The position numbers and the translations under genes are program-made. Shown piece after piece: positions 1 through 11,442 of a stretch of 64,000 nucleotides of DNA. The number at the start of each line of letters is the position of its first letter. Position 1 is the first letter of the stretch. This DNA comes from Schistocerca nitens (lineage: Eukaryota; Arthropoda; Insecta; Orthoptera; Acrididae), in contig NC_064621.1 of NCBI RefSeq assembly GCF_023898315.1, positions 540,971,383 through 541,035,382 on the forward strand. Direction: 5' to 3'. The notes beneath the pieces were generated by a model. It had not been told where the DNA came from, made no database searches, and worked only from the letters and a program-made list of their open reading frames with translations.

Positions 1-2533
1 CGGGACCTACACCTCCTTTTCGACCCCAACGACACAGCGACCTTCAAATCAAAGGCGTGGGGCACAACGTCAACACCTGACCTTACCTTCGTCACACGTG
101 GAGCAACAGGTACACCCGTGCAAGCTATAAGAAGGGTCCTCGATGCGTTCCCCCGAAGCCAGCACAATCCAGTAATAGTGGAGATCGGACTATCAATCCC
201 AGTCATAAAAAGCCCCCCAATCCCCTGGTGGAACCTGAGGAAAGCTGACTGGAATAAATACCGATCCTATGTTGAGAAAACGATAAATCGGATACCACCA
301 AAACCTGAGAACTACAAAAGATTCGTAAACTTAGTACAAAAAGCGGCCCTAAATGCAATTCCACGAGGATCGAGAAAGGAATACACCCCCTGCTGGACGA
401 AAGAGTGTGAAACACTACTGGAGGAATATGAGAAGACTGGGGACGAGGAGACTGCAGACCAACTGATCAACGCCATGAATGAGGAACGTAGGAGTAGATG
501 GAAGGAGGCGATGGAGAATCTAGATTTTACCCACTCCAGCAGGAAGAGCTGGGGCCTGCTGAGGAAATTAGGCGGTGCCACAGCGCCTAACAGGCCGACT
601 TTTGGAACCAGCGCATCTGAGATTGCAGCTGTCCTGAAACACACCTCCAAAATCCAGCTAAAAACAGCAAAAAGAGAGAAATTTCCCAAGAGCTAAGCAG
701 TTTATTGCTTAATAACCCAACCAACATGGGCATTGTAAAAGAAGTGGAGACAGAAGAGATATCCCAGGCCTTGAAGCTAATGAAGACAGGAAAAGCAGCC
801 GGACCTGACAACATCCTACCAGAATTCTTAAAGGAATTGGGAACTTTAGGAAGAAGGTGGCTGGCCAAACTTTGTACGGAATGCATAAGCACAGGGGTTG
901 TGCCTAAGGAATGGAAAGAAGCAAAAGTCATCGCAGTGCTGAAACCTGGAAAGACTGGAGATAATCCTAGGAATTACAGACCAATATCCCTGCTATGTAC
1001 CTCCTATAAATTATACGAGAGAATATGGCTGACTAGATTAACTCCATACATCGAAGCCAACCTCCCAACATACCAAGCGGGTTTCCGAGCAGGTAGAAAC
1101 TGCTGCGATCAAGTGCTGTCCCTCACAACCTATATTGAGAAAGGCTTCCAGAACAAGGTGAAAACTGGCCTGGTCCTCATAGACCTCACATCAGCTTACG
1201 ACACAGTATGGATTGAAGGGTTACTGCTTAAGCTAACTAGAATCATAAATTGCAAGCAGACTTACAAACTACTCAAGAAGATACTAACGAACAGGAAAAT
1301 CAAGGTCTCACTCCATGGCACTAACAGTAAGAGCATTGTTCTGAATAATGGTCTGCCACAGGTTTCGGCACTAACACCCGCTCTCTTCAATAGCTGACTT
1401 GCCAGAAACTAAATCACGCAAATTTGCATATGCAGATGAGCTGGCCATCGCATATCAGAGTAAAAACTACAATGATCTCGACGAAACACTGAACGCAGAC
1501 CTTGAAGTCCTGAACACCTATTACTCCAAGTGGCACCTACTTCCCAACCCCAACAAAACAACCAGCACAATAATGCACCTCAACAACAGAGAGACACACA
1601 GAAAATTACAGATCTTTTCGAATGGCCAAAGCATAAGACATGAGGATAAGCCTAAATATTTGGGAGTGAAACTAGACCGGACCCTAACGTACAGCTCACA
1701 CCTCGAAGACACAAAGCAAAAACTAAAATCCCGCAATGCTATCCTTACAAAACTGGCTGGAACAACATGGGGATGTGGAGCGAGCACTTTGAGAACTTCA
1801 GCACTAGCCCTTGTCTACAGTGTAGCTGAATACTGTTCACCAGTCTGGAGGAGAAGTGCACACGTATCTAAAGTGGATGTCCAGCTGAGGGAGACAATGC
1901 GAATAATCTCGGGAACACTCGGGGCCACCCCCTGTGCATGGCTTCCTGTACTAGCGAACATAGAGCCTCCAGAAATCAGGCGATCACAGCTAGCCCTAAA
2001 AACCTACAGGAAAATTATAGACAACCCGGACCTCCCTATCCACCAAGATATGACACCGACAAACAGGCTTAAATCCAGATCACCCTTTTGGAAAATCGGT
2101 GAAGAACTACAAGCCTTTGAGCCGAGAACGGCCTGGAACGAAGTATGGTCGGCAAGTGAATTTAAGAACAAAAATTTAGTACACGATCCGAACAAGAAGA
2201 TTGATGGCTTCAACCTACCAAGAAGAGTGTGGACAGCTCTAAACCGGGTCAGAACGAGTGTTGGGAGATGTAAACACCTGATGAACAAGTGGGGCCTGGC
2301 AGACAGCGCTGTATGTGAGTGCGGTGAAATACAGACAATGGACCATCTACTCGTGTGCAAAGTGTATGGCTATGGTGGTGAACTCATGGACATACATAGA
2401 CTCAGTGACTCAGCCATAGAGTGGCCAAAAACATATCTAATATAGTGTAGAATTATATTGTTTTCTTTTTTAGTATATAGTGATAAGAATATTGTAAATT
2501 ATGCCTCTGTGATGCCGAACGAGTAAATAAATA
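1..2533 (+). mobile_element. LINE (jockey/CR1-like superfamily) remnant, 5' end outside window
   Basis: The left edge falls inside the apurinic-type endonuclease domain: the open frame from base 1 carries TPDLTFVTRG and then SQHNPVIVEIG, which is the usual SDHxP active-site block with D replaced by Q. The reverse transcriptase follows in another frame (705-1397: AGPDNILPEFLKE, NYRPISLL, LIDLTSAYDTVW) and returns to the first frame at 1399-2445 (FAYADELAIAY, YLGVKLD, VAEYCSPVW, and a Cys/His-rich tail CECGEIQTMDHLLVC). The frame changes near 680 and near 1390. The catalytic YADD block reads YADE. The 3' untranslated part runs to an AATAAATAAG end. So the copy is dead: two frameshifts plus active-site losses. 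Clade assignment within the jockey/CR1 group is uncertain. Confidence 0.85.
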
Positions 2534-2544
2534 AGCATTTAGTT

Positions 2545-2750
2545 CAAATCAAATGGTTCAAATGGCTCTGAGCAATATGGGACTTAACATCTGAGGTCAT
2601 CAGTCCCCTAGAACTTAGAACTACTTAAACCTAACTAACCTAAGGACATCACACACATCCATGCCTGAGGCAGGATTCGAAGCTGCAACCATAGCGGTCA
2701 CACAGTTCCAAACTGAAGCGCTTAGAACCGCTCTGCCACTCCGGTCGACT
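2545..2750 (-). mobile_element. tRNA-derived SINE, full-length, with target-site duplication
   Basis: On the minus strand the element starts with a tRNA-like head: an A-box region GTGGCAGAGCGGTTC and a B-box-like TTCGAATCC (Pol III internal promoter). A body follows with CATGGATGTGTGTGATG and the 3' block CTCAGAGCCATTTGAACCAT. It is flanked by an exact 11-bp direct repeat AGCATTTAGTT at 2534-2544 and 2751-2761, so it is a retroposed copy. It landed in the AT-rich 3' end of the LINE to its left. The same family occurs at 47793-47991 and as a stub at 36388-36435. It has no coding capacity and would be mobilised in trans by a LINE. Confidence 0.92.
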
Positions 2751-2761
2751 AGCATTTAGTT

Positions 2762-3674
2762 GTGGAGTCTTTAAGTCACTCCTGTTGGTAGTGTGTTTCT
2801 TCTAGTGTGTTATTCACATTCTTTTATCCAAAATGCTTTTACAGGGACTACATCACCTTTCTTCCATGAAATTCCATTTAAGTTCCCGGGACATCTCTCA
2901 TACCTTCCTATGGAGTCATGTTAGAGCCATAATCATATATTCTGTCCTTGGTTTTTTACAATTCCTCAGAATCTTCCTACGATTATTATTCCCTACACAC
3001 ATCGTCATTGTCATCGAACACCAAACGCGAAAGTAGGTCAGACAGTTATGGCATTGGAAGGTTTGTGCACTATAAATAGTGTTTGTAAGAAGTGTATTGC
3101 AGAAAATAGAACCCACACCACTCACATCGTATTCCTCTCCGCATTGAGAACTGCTATCTGGTTATAAACCTGTGTTCTCACCTGATTTCAGCCTATGTGG
3201 TTGTGGTTCATGGGTAAACTTATAAAGTTCCGTAACTAAAGGAATATGATAGTAAGCTGCTATTTGCAGCTCTGTGGTGCTGTTAGATATTTTTTCACAC
3301 TAAGAGCCAGAACTGGTGCCCTATGCTTTTGTGTGATGTGGAATGGGTAACAGTGTTCTCTGAATGTCTGCAAGGTTACAAGTAGACCACATTGTGCAAC
3401 TAGAATCTGTAAAGCTATTTGCCGCTGCTGTGGACCTATTATAGAACTTTTTCCTGTACAATTGCTCTTACAGTTCATTAGAATTGAGAGGTACAATAGG
3501 CGATTTCTGGTGTGCATTGTGTGTGGTGTTAAGGACTGTGATGATTCTTGATGTGCATTGGGGCTAAGCCTGTAAACAGCACATTGTGGAGAATAGTAGT
3601 AGGGCAAACTTCGTTTCAGCGCATTTTATTAGTGAAGGTTGCCTACATTAGGGGCAGTTATGCATTCAGGGACA
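2762..3674. other. Non-coding stretch, no feature recognised
   Basis: Only short frames without recognisable domains occur here on either strand, and I see no repeat boundary, splice-site pair or RNA gene. Confidence 0.5.
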
Positions 3675-3839
3675 AACCTATAGTCCTCCTTTGATTGACA
3701 GGTAGTTAACCTATTGTTCTCCTTTGGTTGACAGGTACTTAACCTATTGTTCACCTTTGATTGACAGGACCATAACCTATTGTTCTGCTAAAAGGACCTT
3801 TCCTTTTGACTGACAGAGGCATTTAACCTATTATTCCCC
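3675..3839. repeat. 33-bp tandem repeat, about four copies
   Basis: Units begin with AACCTAT at 3675, 3708, 3741 and 3774 (exact 33-bp spacing), with a partial fifth at 3825. The shared core is CTTTGATTGACAGG. The fourth unit carries an internal insertion of about 18 bp. A polypyrimidine-rich run follows (3835-3890). Confidence 0.85.
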
Positions 3840-4122
3840 AGCCCCCTCCACCCACCCCTCAGGAAACCTCCCCACCTCCTCCACTGCTACAGGTACACTT
3901 TCATGTCTGAGTTAGTGGAATAGCCCCTCTCATTCTTATCAATTTGATCTACAACTTAATTAAATTGATCAGTTAATTAACCTCTAATCCTCTGGTAAAC
4001 TCCCTCTCCTCTCCCCTCCCCCAGAAAATGGCACAAAGTTGAAATTCCATCAGGACAATGCAACACACCACAGCTACCTCCACTAACCTAAGTCATCCAA
4101 TCGCCACCACTTTCTAGGAATT

Positions 4123-4570
4123 GGCGGGAAAAGGACTCAGCCAGTGCCGGATAGGATGGACATAAATCTTCATTTTCAGTATTTATTTATACTATTAGAG
4201 GCTGTATCATCATCCAGTGTGTTCACCATGATGTCCAGAGTCGAACTGACCTAGTACACAGTACTGCCACCAGAGGGTGCTGTCATCCCTTCTGTGACAT
4301 AATCCAAGATGGCAGTCTGGGATGGGTGGGAAAAGAACTCAGCCTTTGCTGGGCTGGTGGAGAGGATGGACGTAAGTCTTTATTCTCAGTCTTTATTTAA
4401 GAAATTTGAGGCAGTAGCTCCATCCAGTGTGTCGACAATGAGATCTGGAGTCCAACTGACCTAGTACACAGTACAGCCACCAGAAAGTTCTTTCCTCCCA
4501 TGGCGGTCTGGGGGTAAAATGGCCTGAAAATGACTCAGCCTATGCTGGGCTGCTGGAGAGAGGAAGGAGT
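4123..4570. repeat. About 200-bp tandem repeat, two full units and a partial third
   Basis: The phrase GACTCAGCC (or AACTCAGCC) followed by GCTGG...GGATGGA recurs near 4133, 4338 and 4533. Between the copies, CCAGTGTG...CCAACTGACCTAGTACACAGTAC...CCACCAGA repeats with moderate divergence. It looks like an old segmental tandem duplication, and I see no coding content. Confidence 0.75.
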
Positions 4571-4666
4571 GTACTTTATTTATTTTGGAACAATTAACAA
4601 TTTCGCGTAGTTTATTTATTACACTGATACAAAACATATGCTCTGGCTTGCTTGGGGTCGCAATTC

Positions 4667-5045
4667 ACAGCCTACAGACCTGCATGCTACTCGTAAATCA
4701 CCGAAATAATGCAGTACACTGATGTACAGAGACGCAAACAACTCGTAAATTGTCAAAATAATGCATGAATAATGTTCTGCAAATACGCTTGCTAATTGTC
4801 AACTGTCGAAATAACGCATTGAACAGCCTACAGAACTGCAACCTAATCGTAAATCACCGAAATGTGCAGAGTCGCAAACTCGTAAATTGTCAAAATAATG
4901 CATGTAAAAGGCTCTGCAAACGTGCTTGCTAATCGTCAACTGTCGAAATCATGCACTGCACAGCCTACAGATCTGTTCTCAAAATAACGCGACAGACACG
5001 AAAACAACTCGTAAATCACCGAAATAATGCATATATGCTCTGCCA
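4667..5045. repeat. Satellite-like higher-order repeat (units of 156, 137 and about 86 bp)
   Basis: Units start with ACAGCCTACAGA at 4667, 4823 and 4960. Each holds sub-motifs TCGTAAATCACCGAAAT, TCGTAAATTGTCAAAATAATGCA and GTCAACTGTCGAAAT, which are variants of one shorter 'CGTAAAT...CGAAATAATGCA' theme. The second unit is shortened and the third is incomplete. No reading frame is kept. Confidence 0.75.
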
Positions 5046-8000
5046 ACACTCTCACGACGCTTAAACAGCCGAAAATATTGCACTGCACAAACACTCAGTG
5101 CACATAAAAAATGCTTTCGAACTACAGTGAACCGCGACATATCAGCGGACTGCTCCCCTACAGAAGTCCAAGGTGAGCAAGTCAGGCAGCGTTCTCACGC
5201 TGTCCCATATGCGAAACGCCTCTGGGCATGCATGTTTACCGTTGCTGGCGTGATACCCCTCTACCTGTGGATACTCACGTCACACGTCACGCTATAGAAA
5301 TCAGGTCCAGAATAACATCAAGTGCTTCTCCCTCGCGATCCTAATGGGACATACATGCTGCGTCTAGCTGTGGACCTCTGATTACCTGCCCAGCATGGCT
5401 GACTCATCGCTATGAAATGCTCGCATGGCGACTATCCATCTAAAATGTTCTCAGTGGTATACTAATGTCACATGGCTATGTAAAATAAAAGCCAAGTCGA
5501 CCTCTCGGAAATTGTATAGTGTCCCGGAAATAGTTAACGGTCGCTTTTGTGAGCTCACAGCTTGTCTGCATGTAAATTCTTGTCCTAACAGAACCTGTTT
5601 ACGAAAACAGCTCAGAATAACGCCAAATGCATTCGTCCTGATGGTCCTAACGTGGCATCCCGTCCATCACATGTTACCATTCCTGGAAATCGTTAAGTCC
5701 TGCTTTCAACAAACATCTCCAGAACGCAAATGTTCTCACCACTATGTAGAAGCTCCTACATCCCAGCACAAATAATGTCTTGTGAATGAATGGAGCATTA
5801 TGATTGGCTCTTACTGAGTTTACCTGCCAAATTACTGATGCCATCAGTGTGGAAGTACTGTCTGCCTTTTTTCTTTCTTTCTGCAGACGAGACTTTCAGC
5901 GGCAAAAAACTATTTTGCACAGATCACTATATTGCACTGACAGTTAAGCCTTGCAAAGTTGCCTACAGATCGTCAAATATGGAAAGACTTACTCAATTCA
6001 CTGCTCTGCCACTGAGGACAGGAGCTTGTATATTAGAACATGAAACCAATCTCCAACCCAGAAATATATCACCATGCTGATGTAGTAAACATACAATTCG
6101 TATCCTGCACCATACAAAATCGCCCCTTTTACATCCTTCTTATAGCTATAGGCCGCCAGACACTCGTACATATACCGCGAAGACAGACAGCATAAGCACA
6201 TGCACTGTACATATACTCCTCGGTGCCCTAGATATTTCCCACAAGGTCTGATGGTCATCCACTCCTGACGCATGACCAGACCACCCTCAGTGGACCGAAG
6301 AACTCTTAGAACTGTTCTATAAATTCGGGGTCGTCTCCCCTCAGCACAAAAGCGTTACTGCTTCTGGCCCCGACCTGCTTTCTTGCTTACTTTTCTACAC
6401 CCATCTCCAGACTCTGGGATTAGAAGAACATATGTAATGTCACATTATTTGCAGGAATATCGTGCAATATTCGCGATACTTCTCCATATCAAGCATATAC
6501 CAATATCACCTGCATAGCAGTATCGCTCATGCAACATAATTCCGAAGATATAGACTGGAAATTATTTCTCTGGAAACCTGAAACTTTAGTGAGGTGGAGC
6601 GTGCTGTAAACCGTTGAGTAACTAGAAACTTATCCTGTCTGCAAAGACCTTTACATAAAAACTCGAAAAAAAAGTAGAGGAAATTGATATTTCCACTCGC
6701 AAATACTGATGTCAGTGATATAACAGATTCCAAATCATCCCCATAATTTACAAAGTCAACTAAAATGTTTCTCATGTCTAGAGAATCAGCAAACATGTCT
6801 TCCACCTATCTTTCACCTGCTAGATGCACACACCACAATCGATGTTCCTTCAACTAAAAAGAGGTGCGAAATGTGCAGAAGCATTCAACTGGACGATTTA
6901 CATGGGAGATAATAACGGTCCAGCGCAAACACACATCCACATTGAATCTTCTCAACTTCCCACGCGATTACAAAAGCTGCCCAACACATACGAAGTATTA
7001 GTTCACTATATTCCTGCATCGCAATAGGCGTTTCCATTCAGACGGCTCATGTCGTCAACAGGAAACGTGAATCTTTCCCGCCACATGCCACCGGCGCTGC
7101 CCGCCAAGCAAGCATAGGCAGAATCATCATTCTAGGAAATCAGTCACAAATATATTTGATTGCTATACTTACAATTAAATGTTACGATTATGGTCTCAGC
7201 TGAACGACATTCGACAGTGAGTGAAGTATCGGAAACACACCATGCTGACGGCTGTGGCTCTGGAAATAAAAATATCTGTAGCATTCTTACGACTTGACAT
7301 ACTCTTCCCGTTGCTATCACAGTTTTCCACGTCAAATCCATACCTTCCTTACTACTGGACATAGTCATTTCCTTTGCACATGTCGGAACACAAACACATA
7401 CTTTATAAGCTTGATGCTGAAGGAGAACCTACACACATCCCCTACTACTAAGTATAATACGTCATCAACAACTGATTGCTGGAGATACGAAATAATACTG
7501 AGCGAAAATGAACGATGGGTGGACATGTCTCATAAGTTTTCTTGCGAGTGCTACCACTGTGTCTTAAAAAGAGACACGTAATCATCTTACAAGCCGCCAG
7601 ATGTTAACCATCACAAGCGGTTTTGGTTCTACAGGTGCATGTGACTGACGTTCGGCGCACTATGGATGTAGCGATGTTTAAAGAAAGATGCAGGTGAATA
7701 CCTTTCTTATTCCTTTCCCCCACTACACAAGACTGTGACGAGTGTTTGGCAACAATGTAGACTGCATTTACAAGCTATTCAGTTTTGAAGTTAGGATGAG
7801 TGCTCTATAGTGTGGCAGTCAGCAGACTTCCCATCATTTTAAACTTGGGGAAAGTGGATTTTCTCACAATTTGAACTTACGGTTGCTAGTGTGGAGGAGT
7901 AAATTGTTTAAACTGTAATGTCAGAGGGGGTGTAGAGGGTTGTTGGAACACAGTACAAGTGAACTTGGTGTAGGTGAATCACACTGGCCAGGGGCAGAGG

Positions 8001-8640
8001 TCCTTTCCCACTCCAATGTTAGTTTAACATATAAAGTAGAGAGATCCAAACTTATAGTTAGGAGAAGCAATATGCAATTTCCATACACCTCTGAGGTGCT
8101 AGTATGCCTGAATCCTACATTGGCTTGGATTCTGATGTCATGGAGCTGCACCAGTACGCCCCTAGTTCCTACGTTCGATAGCTGCCTTGTATACTGTCGT
8201 TATAGAACTTGTCCCAGTATTCCAAGTCTTGGATTCCAACGTCAGCCGGCTTGCTTCGCCATCTTCGATTCCGACATCATACATTCAGTGGAAATGTCTG
8301 ATGTTATACCTTGAGTAAAAGGCACCAAACTATGGAGTAACGATACTTTAGCGAGGTAGTTACATGAGATGTGAATCGCTCACTACGTGGTACTCGCATT
8401 GCTGACGCATATTTTCAGTATCCTTGGATAGTTCTTACGCACTGTAATCCAGTAACACTACATCAGTGCTTGACAGCTGACCACTGCAGTTATTTGCGCT
8501 GAATTCTGATCCTGGCCTATTCTATCCTACAACAAATACACACACATACACATCGATAATGACATGTTCTGTAAAGAAAGACGCTAGTAGGATCGATACT
8601 AGAGTGCGCGACAAACAGGTATCGAACGGAACCATAGACG
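5046..8640. other. Non-coding stretch with one dispersed repeat copy
   Basis: No gene, RNA or intact element is recognised. Short frames (for example 5425-5775 and 6824-7027) have no domain signature. About 7990-8150 is similar in the same orientation to about 12550-12720 (shared AACTTATAGTTAG, AGAAGCA, ATACACCTCT), so it is a dispersed repeat of unknown type. A 19-bp palindrome CTAGT-N9-ACTAG lies at 8584-8602 and recurs at 10654-10672. Confidence 0.5.
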
Positions 8641-8667
8641 TCCTGGTAGGACCATAACATCTATGTA

Positions 8668-10350
8668 CAATGAGATGACAAAAGTCATGGGATACCTCCT
8701 TACATCGTGTCGGATCTCCTTTTGTCCAGTGTAATACAACAACTCGATATAGCATGGACTCAGCTAGTCGTTGGAAGTCCCCTGCAGGAGTATGTAGCCT
8801 TACTGCCTCTGCAGCCGTCCATAAATGCGAAAGTGCTGCTGGTGCAGGATTTTGTGCTCAAACTGACCTCTCGATTATGTTCCATAAATTTTTCTATGGG
8901 ATCCAGAATGAGATTCTCACTCTGCAGCGGAGTGTGCTCTGTTATGAAACTTCATGGCAGATTAAAACTCTGTGCCGGACTGAGACTCGAACTCGGGACC
9001 TTTGCCTTTCGCGGGCAAGTGCTCTACCATCTGAGCTACCCAAGGACGACTCACGACCTGTCCTCACAACTTTACTTCTGCCAGTACCTCGTCTCCTGCC
9101 TCCTACCTTGTGAGGACGGGTCGTGAGTCGTGCTTGGGTAGCTCAGATGGTAGAGCACTTGCCCATGAAAGGCAAAGGTCCCGAGTTCGAGTCTCGGTCC
9201 GGCACACAGTTTTAATCTGCCAGGAAGTTTCATATCAGCGCACACTCCGCTGCAGAGTGAAAATCTTATTCTGGAAACATCCCCCAGGCTGTGGCTAAGC
9301 CATGTCTCCGCAATATCCTTTCTTTCATGAGTGCTAGTTCTGCAAGGTTCGCAGGAGAGCTTCTGTGAAGTTTGGAAGGTAGGAGACGAGGTACTGATAG
9401 AATTGAAGCTGTGAGGACGGGTCGTGAGTCGTGCTTGGGTAGCTCAGATGGTAGAGCACTTGCCCACGAAAGGCAAAGGTCCCGAGTTCGAGTCTCGGTC
9501 CTGCACACAGCTTTAATTTACCAGGAAATTTCTTTTCTATGGGATGTTGTTTGGGAACATGAAGTCCATGAATGGTTGCAATTTGTCTCCAAGTAGCCGA
9601 ACATGACCATTACCAGTCAATGATCGATTCAACTGTACCAGAGGACCCTATCCATCCCATGTAAACGCAATCCACACCATTATGGAGCCACCACAGCTTA
9701 CATAGTGCCTTGTTGACAACTGGAGTCCATCGCTTTGTGGGGTCTGCGCCACACTCCCCTACCATCTGCTCTTATCAACTGAAATTGGGACTCATCTGAC
9801 CAAGCCACGGTTTTCTAATCGTCTAAGGTCACGTCACAAGCCCAGGAGACGCACTGCAGGTGACGTCGTGTTGTTAGCAAAGAAACTCGCGTTGCTCGTC
9901 TGCTGCCACAGCCCAGTAACGCCGGATTTCGCACTACAGTGCTAACGGATACCTTCGTCATACGTCCCGCATAGTGTTGCTTGTGTGTTAGCACTGCCAA
10001 CCATTAAAAGAAAAACGCAACTGCTCTCGGCCGTTAAGTGAAGGCTATTGGCCACTTTGTTGTCTATGCTAAGAGGTAATGCCCGACAGCATACTCTTGA
10101 CACTGTGAATCTCGGAATATTGAATTCCCTAACGATTTCCGAAACAGTATGCCCATGTGTCTTGCTCCAACTACCATTCTGCGTTCAAAGCTGTTAATTC
10201 CCTTCATGCGACTGCCACAATCACGTCAGAAAGCTTCTCTCACGGATCATCTCAGTACAAACGACAGGTTCTGTCACCTTAGCACACAGCCCAGAAGAAA
10301 GTGTGGCGATATGACACGGGATTCACTTCTTTCGGTAACATTTTCATCGA
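8668..10350 (-). mobile_element. Tc1-like DNA transposon, interrupted by a SINE composite
   Basis: The left end reads GATGACAAAAGTCATGGGAT, a Tc1-type terminus that I recognise. The transposase reads on the minus strand: an N-terminal helix-turn-helix part at 9815-10000 (HYAGRMTKVSVSTVVRN) and a central DDE region around 9545-9790 (a GG-S-MVW-type strand, then LVQLNRSLTGNGHVRLLGD). The element is split at 8890-8902/9533-9545 by the 630-bp SINE composite, which duplicated 13 bp of it. Several frames are needed to cover the protein, so the copy is dead. The right end is not sharply defined; I place it near 10350 where similarity fades. Confidence 0.75.
8903..9532. mobile_element. Composite of three tRNA-like SINE units (one inverted, two head-to-tail)
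   Basis: The direct repeat TTTTCTATGGGAT (8890-8902 and 9533-9545) brackets the whole block, so it inserted as one piece. It holds a minus-strand unit (about 8903-9066), a plus-strand unit (from 9109) and a second plus-strand unit starting exactly 301 bp later (GTGAGGACGG at 9110 and 9411), truncated at its 3' end. Each unit carries a tRNA-like head with A box GGGTAGCTCAGATGG and B box GAGTTCGAGTC, then a tail ending in CACTCCGCTGCAGAGTGA. The anticodon-loop positions read CGA or TGA, but the acceptor strands do not pair, so these are SINE heads, not tRNA genes. The first two units form an inverted repeat with arms of about 165 bp and a loop of about 42 bp. Confidence 0.85.
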
Positions 10351-10708
10351 TTTAAGCACAAAGGTCAGTGATTTGTGTTGAATGTGTACTGGGTGAGAAA
10401 ACCAGGTTTATGCTGTGCTATGTGCTTGCTTCCTGCGTCGATGTTATTGGTCAATTTGTAATCGTGGCAAATGCGGGGTAGCATTGCTTGCGTGCCACTG
10501 TTGATTGCGTTAATTTAATATCGCATTGTTCTCAATAACATCTTGTGAAAACAAAGCCTGCACACACTCGCACCAAAAATTGTTTCGATCTATTCCTAGC
10601 AGATACGAAGAAGGGTGCTGTTGTGTACTTTAGAGGCAATAGTATTGAAGACGCTAGTTTGATCAATACTAGACTGATTTTTAAAATTTCACTAGCAAGG
10701 GCGATATA
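10351..10708. other. Spacer between Tc1 and mariner elements
   Basis: No gene is seen. It contains the second copy of the palindromic motif CTAGT-N9-ACTAG (10654-10672). Confidence 0.5.
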
Positions 10709-11442
10709 CAGGGTGATTCAAAAAGAATACCACAACTTTAGGAATTTAAAACTCTGCAACGACAAAAGGCAGAGCTAAGCACTATCTGTCGGCGAATTAA
10801 GGGAGCTATAAAGTTTCATTTAGTTGTACATTTGTTCGCTTGAGGCGCTGTTGACTAGGCGTCAGCGTCAGTTGATGCTAAGATGGCGACCGCTCAACAG
10901 AAAGCTTTTTGTGTTATTGAGTACGGCAGAAGTGAATCGACGACAGTTGTTCAGCGTGCATTTCGAACGAAGTATGGTGTTAAACCTACTGATAGGTGGT
11001 GTATTAAACGTTGGTATAAACAGTTTACAGAGAATGGGTGTTTGTGCAAAGGGAAAAGTTCTGGACGGCCGAGAACGAGTGATGAAAATGTAGCACGCAT
11101 CCAGCAAGCATTTGTTCGCAGCCCAGGAAAATCGACTCGCAGAGCTAGCAGAGAGCTGCAAATTCCACAATCAACCATTGATGATTTGAAACGAGAAATA
11201 ACAGCAGCTATCCAAACTGTTACGCCTGATATGCTACAGAGAGTGTGGAACGAGTTGGAGTATCGGGTTGATATTGCTCGTGTGTCTGGAGGGGGCCATA
11301 TTGAACATCTCTGAACTTGTTTTTGAGTGAAAAAAAACCTTTTTAAATACTCTTTGTAATGATGTATAACAGAAGGTTATATTATGTTTCTTTCATTAAA
11401 TACACATTTTTAAAGTTGTGGTATTCTTTTTGAATCATCCCG
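10709..11442 (+). mobile_element. Internally deleted mariner-type element
   Basis: The terminal inverted repeats are about 31 bp: GATTCAAAAAGAATACCAC followed by AACTTTA at 10714-10740, and its complement at 11411-11436. The outermost bases differ by a one-base offset (CAGGGT against CGGGAT), so the exact termini and the expected TA duplication are uncertain; both flanks are TA-rich (TATA at 10705-10708, TTTATAT after 11442). The element is 734 bp, while full-length relatives of this family are about 1.2-1.3 kb. It encloses one open frame (10883-11314), and a short AT-rich trailer with TTAAATACA follows. Confidence 0.85.
10883..11314 (+). CDS. Truncated mariner transposase: DNA-binding domain fused to C-terminus, no catalytic core
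   Basis: This 143-residue frame starts with MATAQQKAFCVIEYGRS, the N-terminus of a mariner-type transposase family common in arthropods. Residues 1-100 hold the paired-type helix-turn-helix DNA-binding region (VQRAFRTKYG, IKRWYKQF, KGKSSGRPRTSDENV, RSPGKSTRRASRELQIPQSTI). At about residue 101 the sequence jumps to DDLKREITAAIQTVTPDML and ends RVSGGGHIEHL, the family's usual C-terminus. The whole DDE catalytic region (roughly 200 residues in relatives) is missing, yet the frame is kept across the junction and there is no stop. The product could bind the element's ends but could not cut or join DNA. Whether it is expressed is unknown; a chance in-frame deletion in a young copy is the simpler explanation. 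Confidence 0.8.
   Translation: MATAQQKAFCVIEYGRSESTTVVQRAFRTKYGVKPTDRWCIKRWYKQFTENGCLCKGKSSGRPRTSDENVARIQQAFVRSPGKSTRRASRELQIPQSTIDDLKREITAAIQTVTPDMLQRVWNELEYRVDIARVSGGGHIEHL

Noticed and set aside
3675-3839. CRISPR-like array of 33-bp units
   Set aside because: The units are contiguous tandem copies without spacers, in a eukaryotic repeat context.
5425-6080. Two plus-strand frames of about 100 codons as small genes
   Set aside because: No domain, no splice or codon pattern, and composition like the surrounding non-coding DNA.
9131-9210. Candidate tRNA-Ser genes (anticodon loop TGA/CGA) at about 9131, 9432 and on the minus strand at about 9050
   Set aside because: A and B boxes and two arms fit, but the acceptor strands do not pair, and the copies sit in SINE units with tails and a common target duplication.
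9110-9596. Open frames 9110-9298 and 9372-9596 (RESCLGSSDGRALAHERQR) as genes
   Set aside because: They are the tRNA-like SINE heads read through; both encode the same phrase because the unit is repeated.
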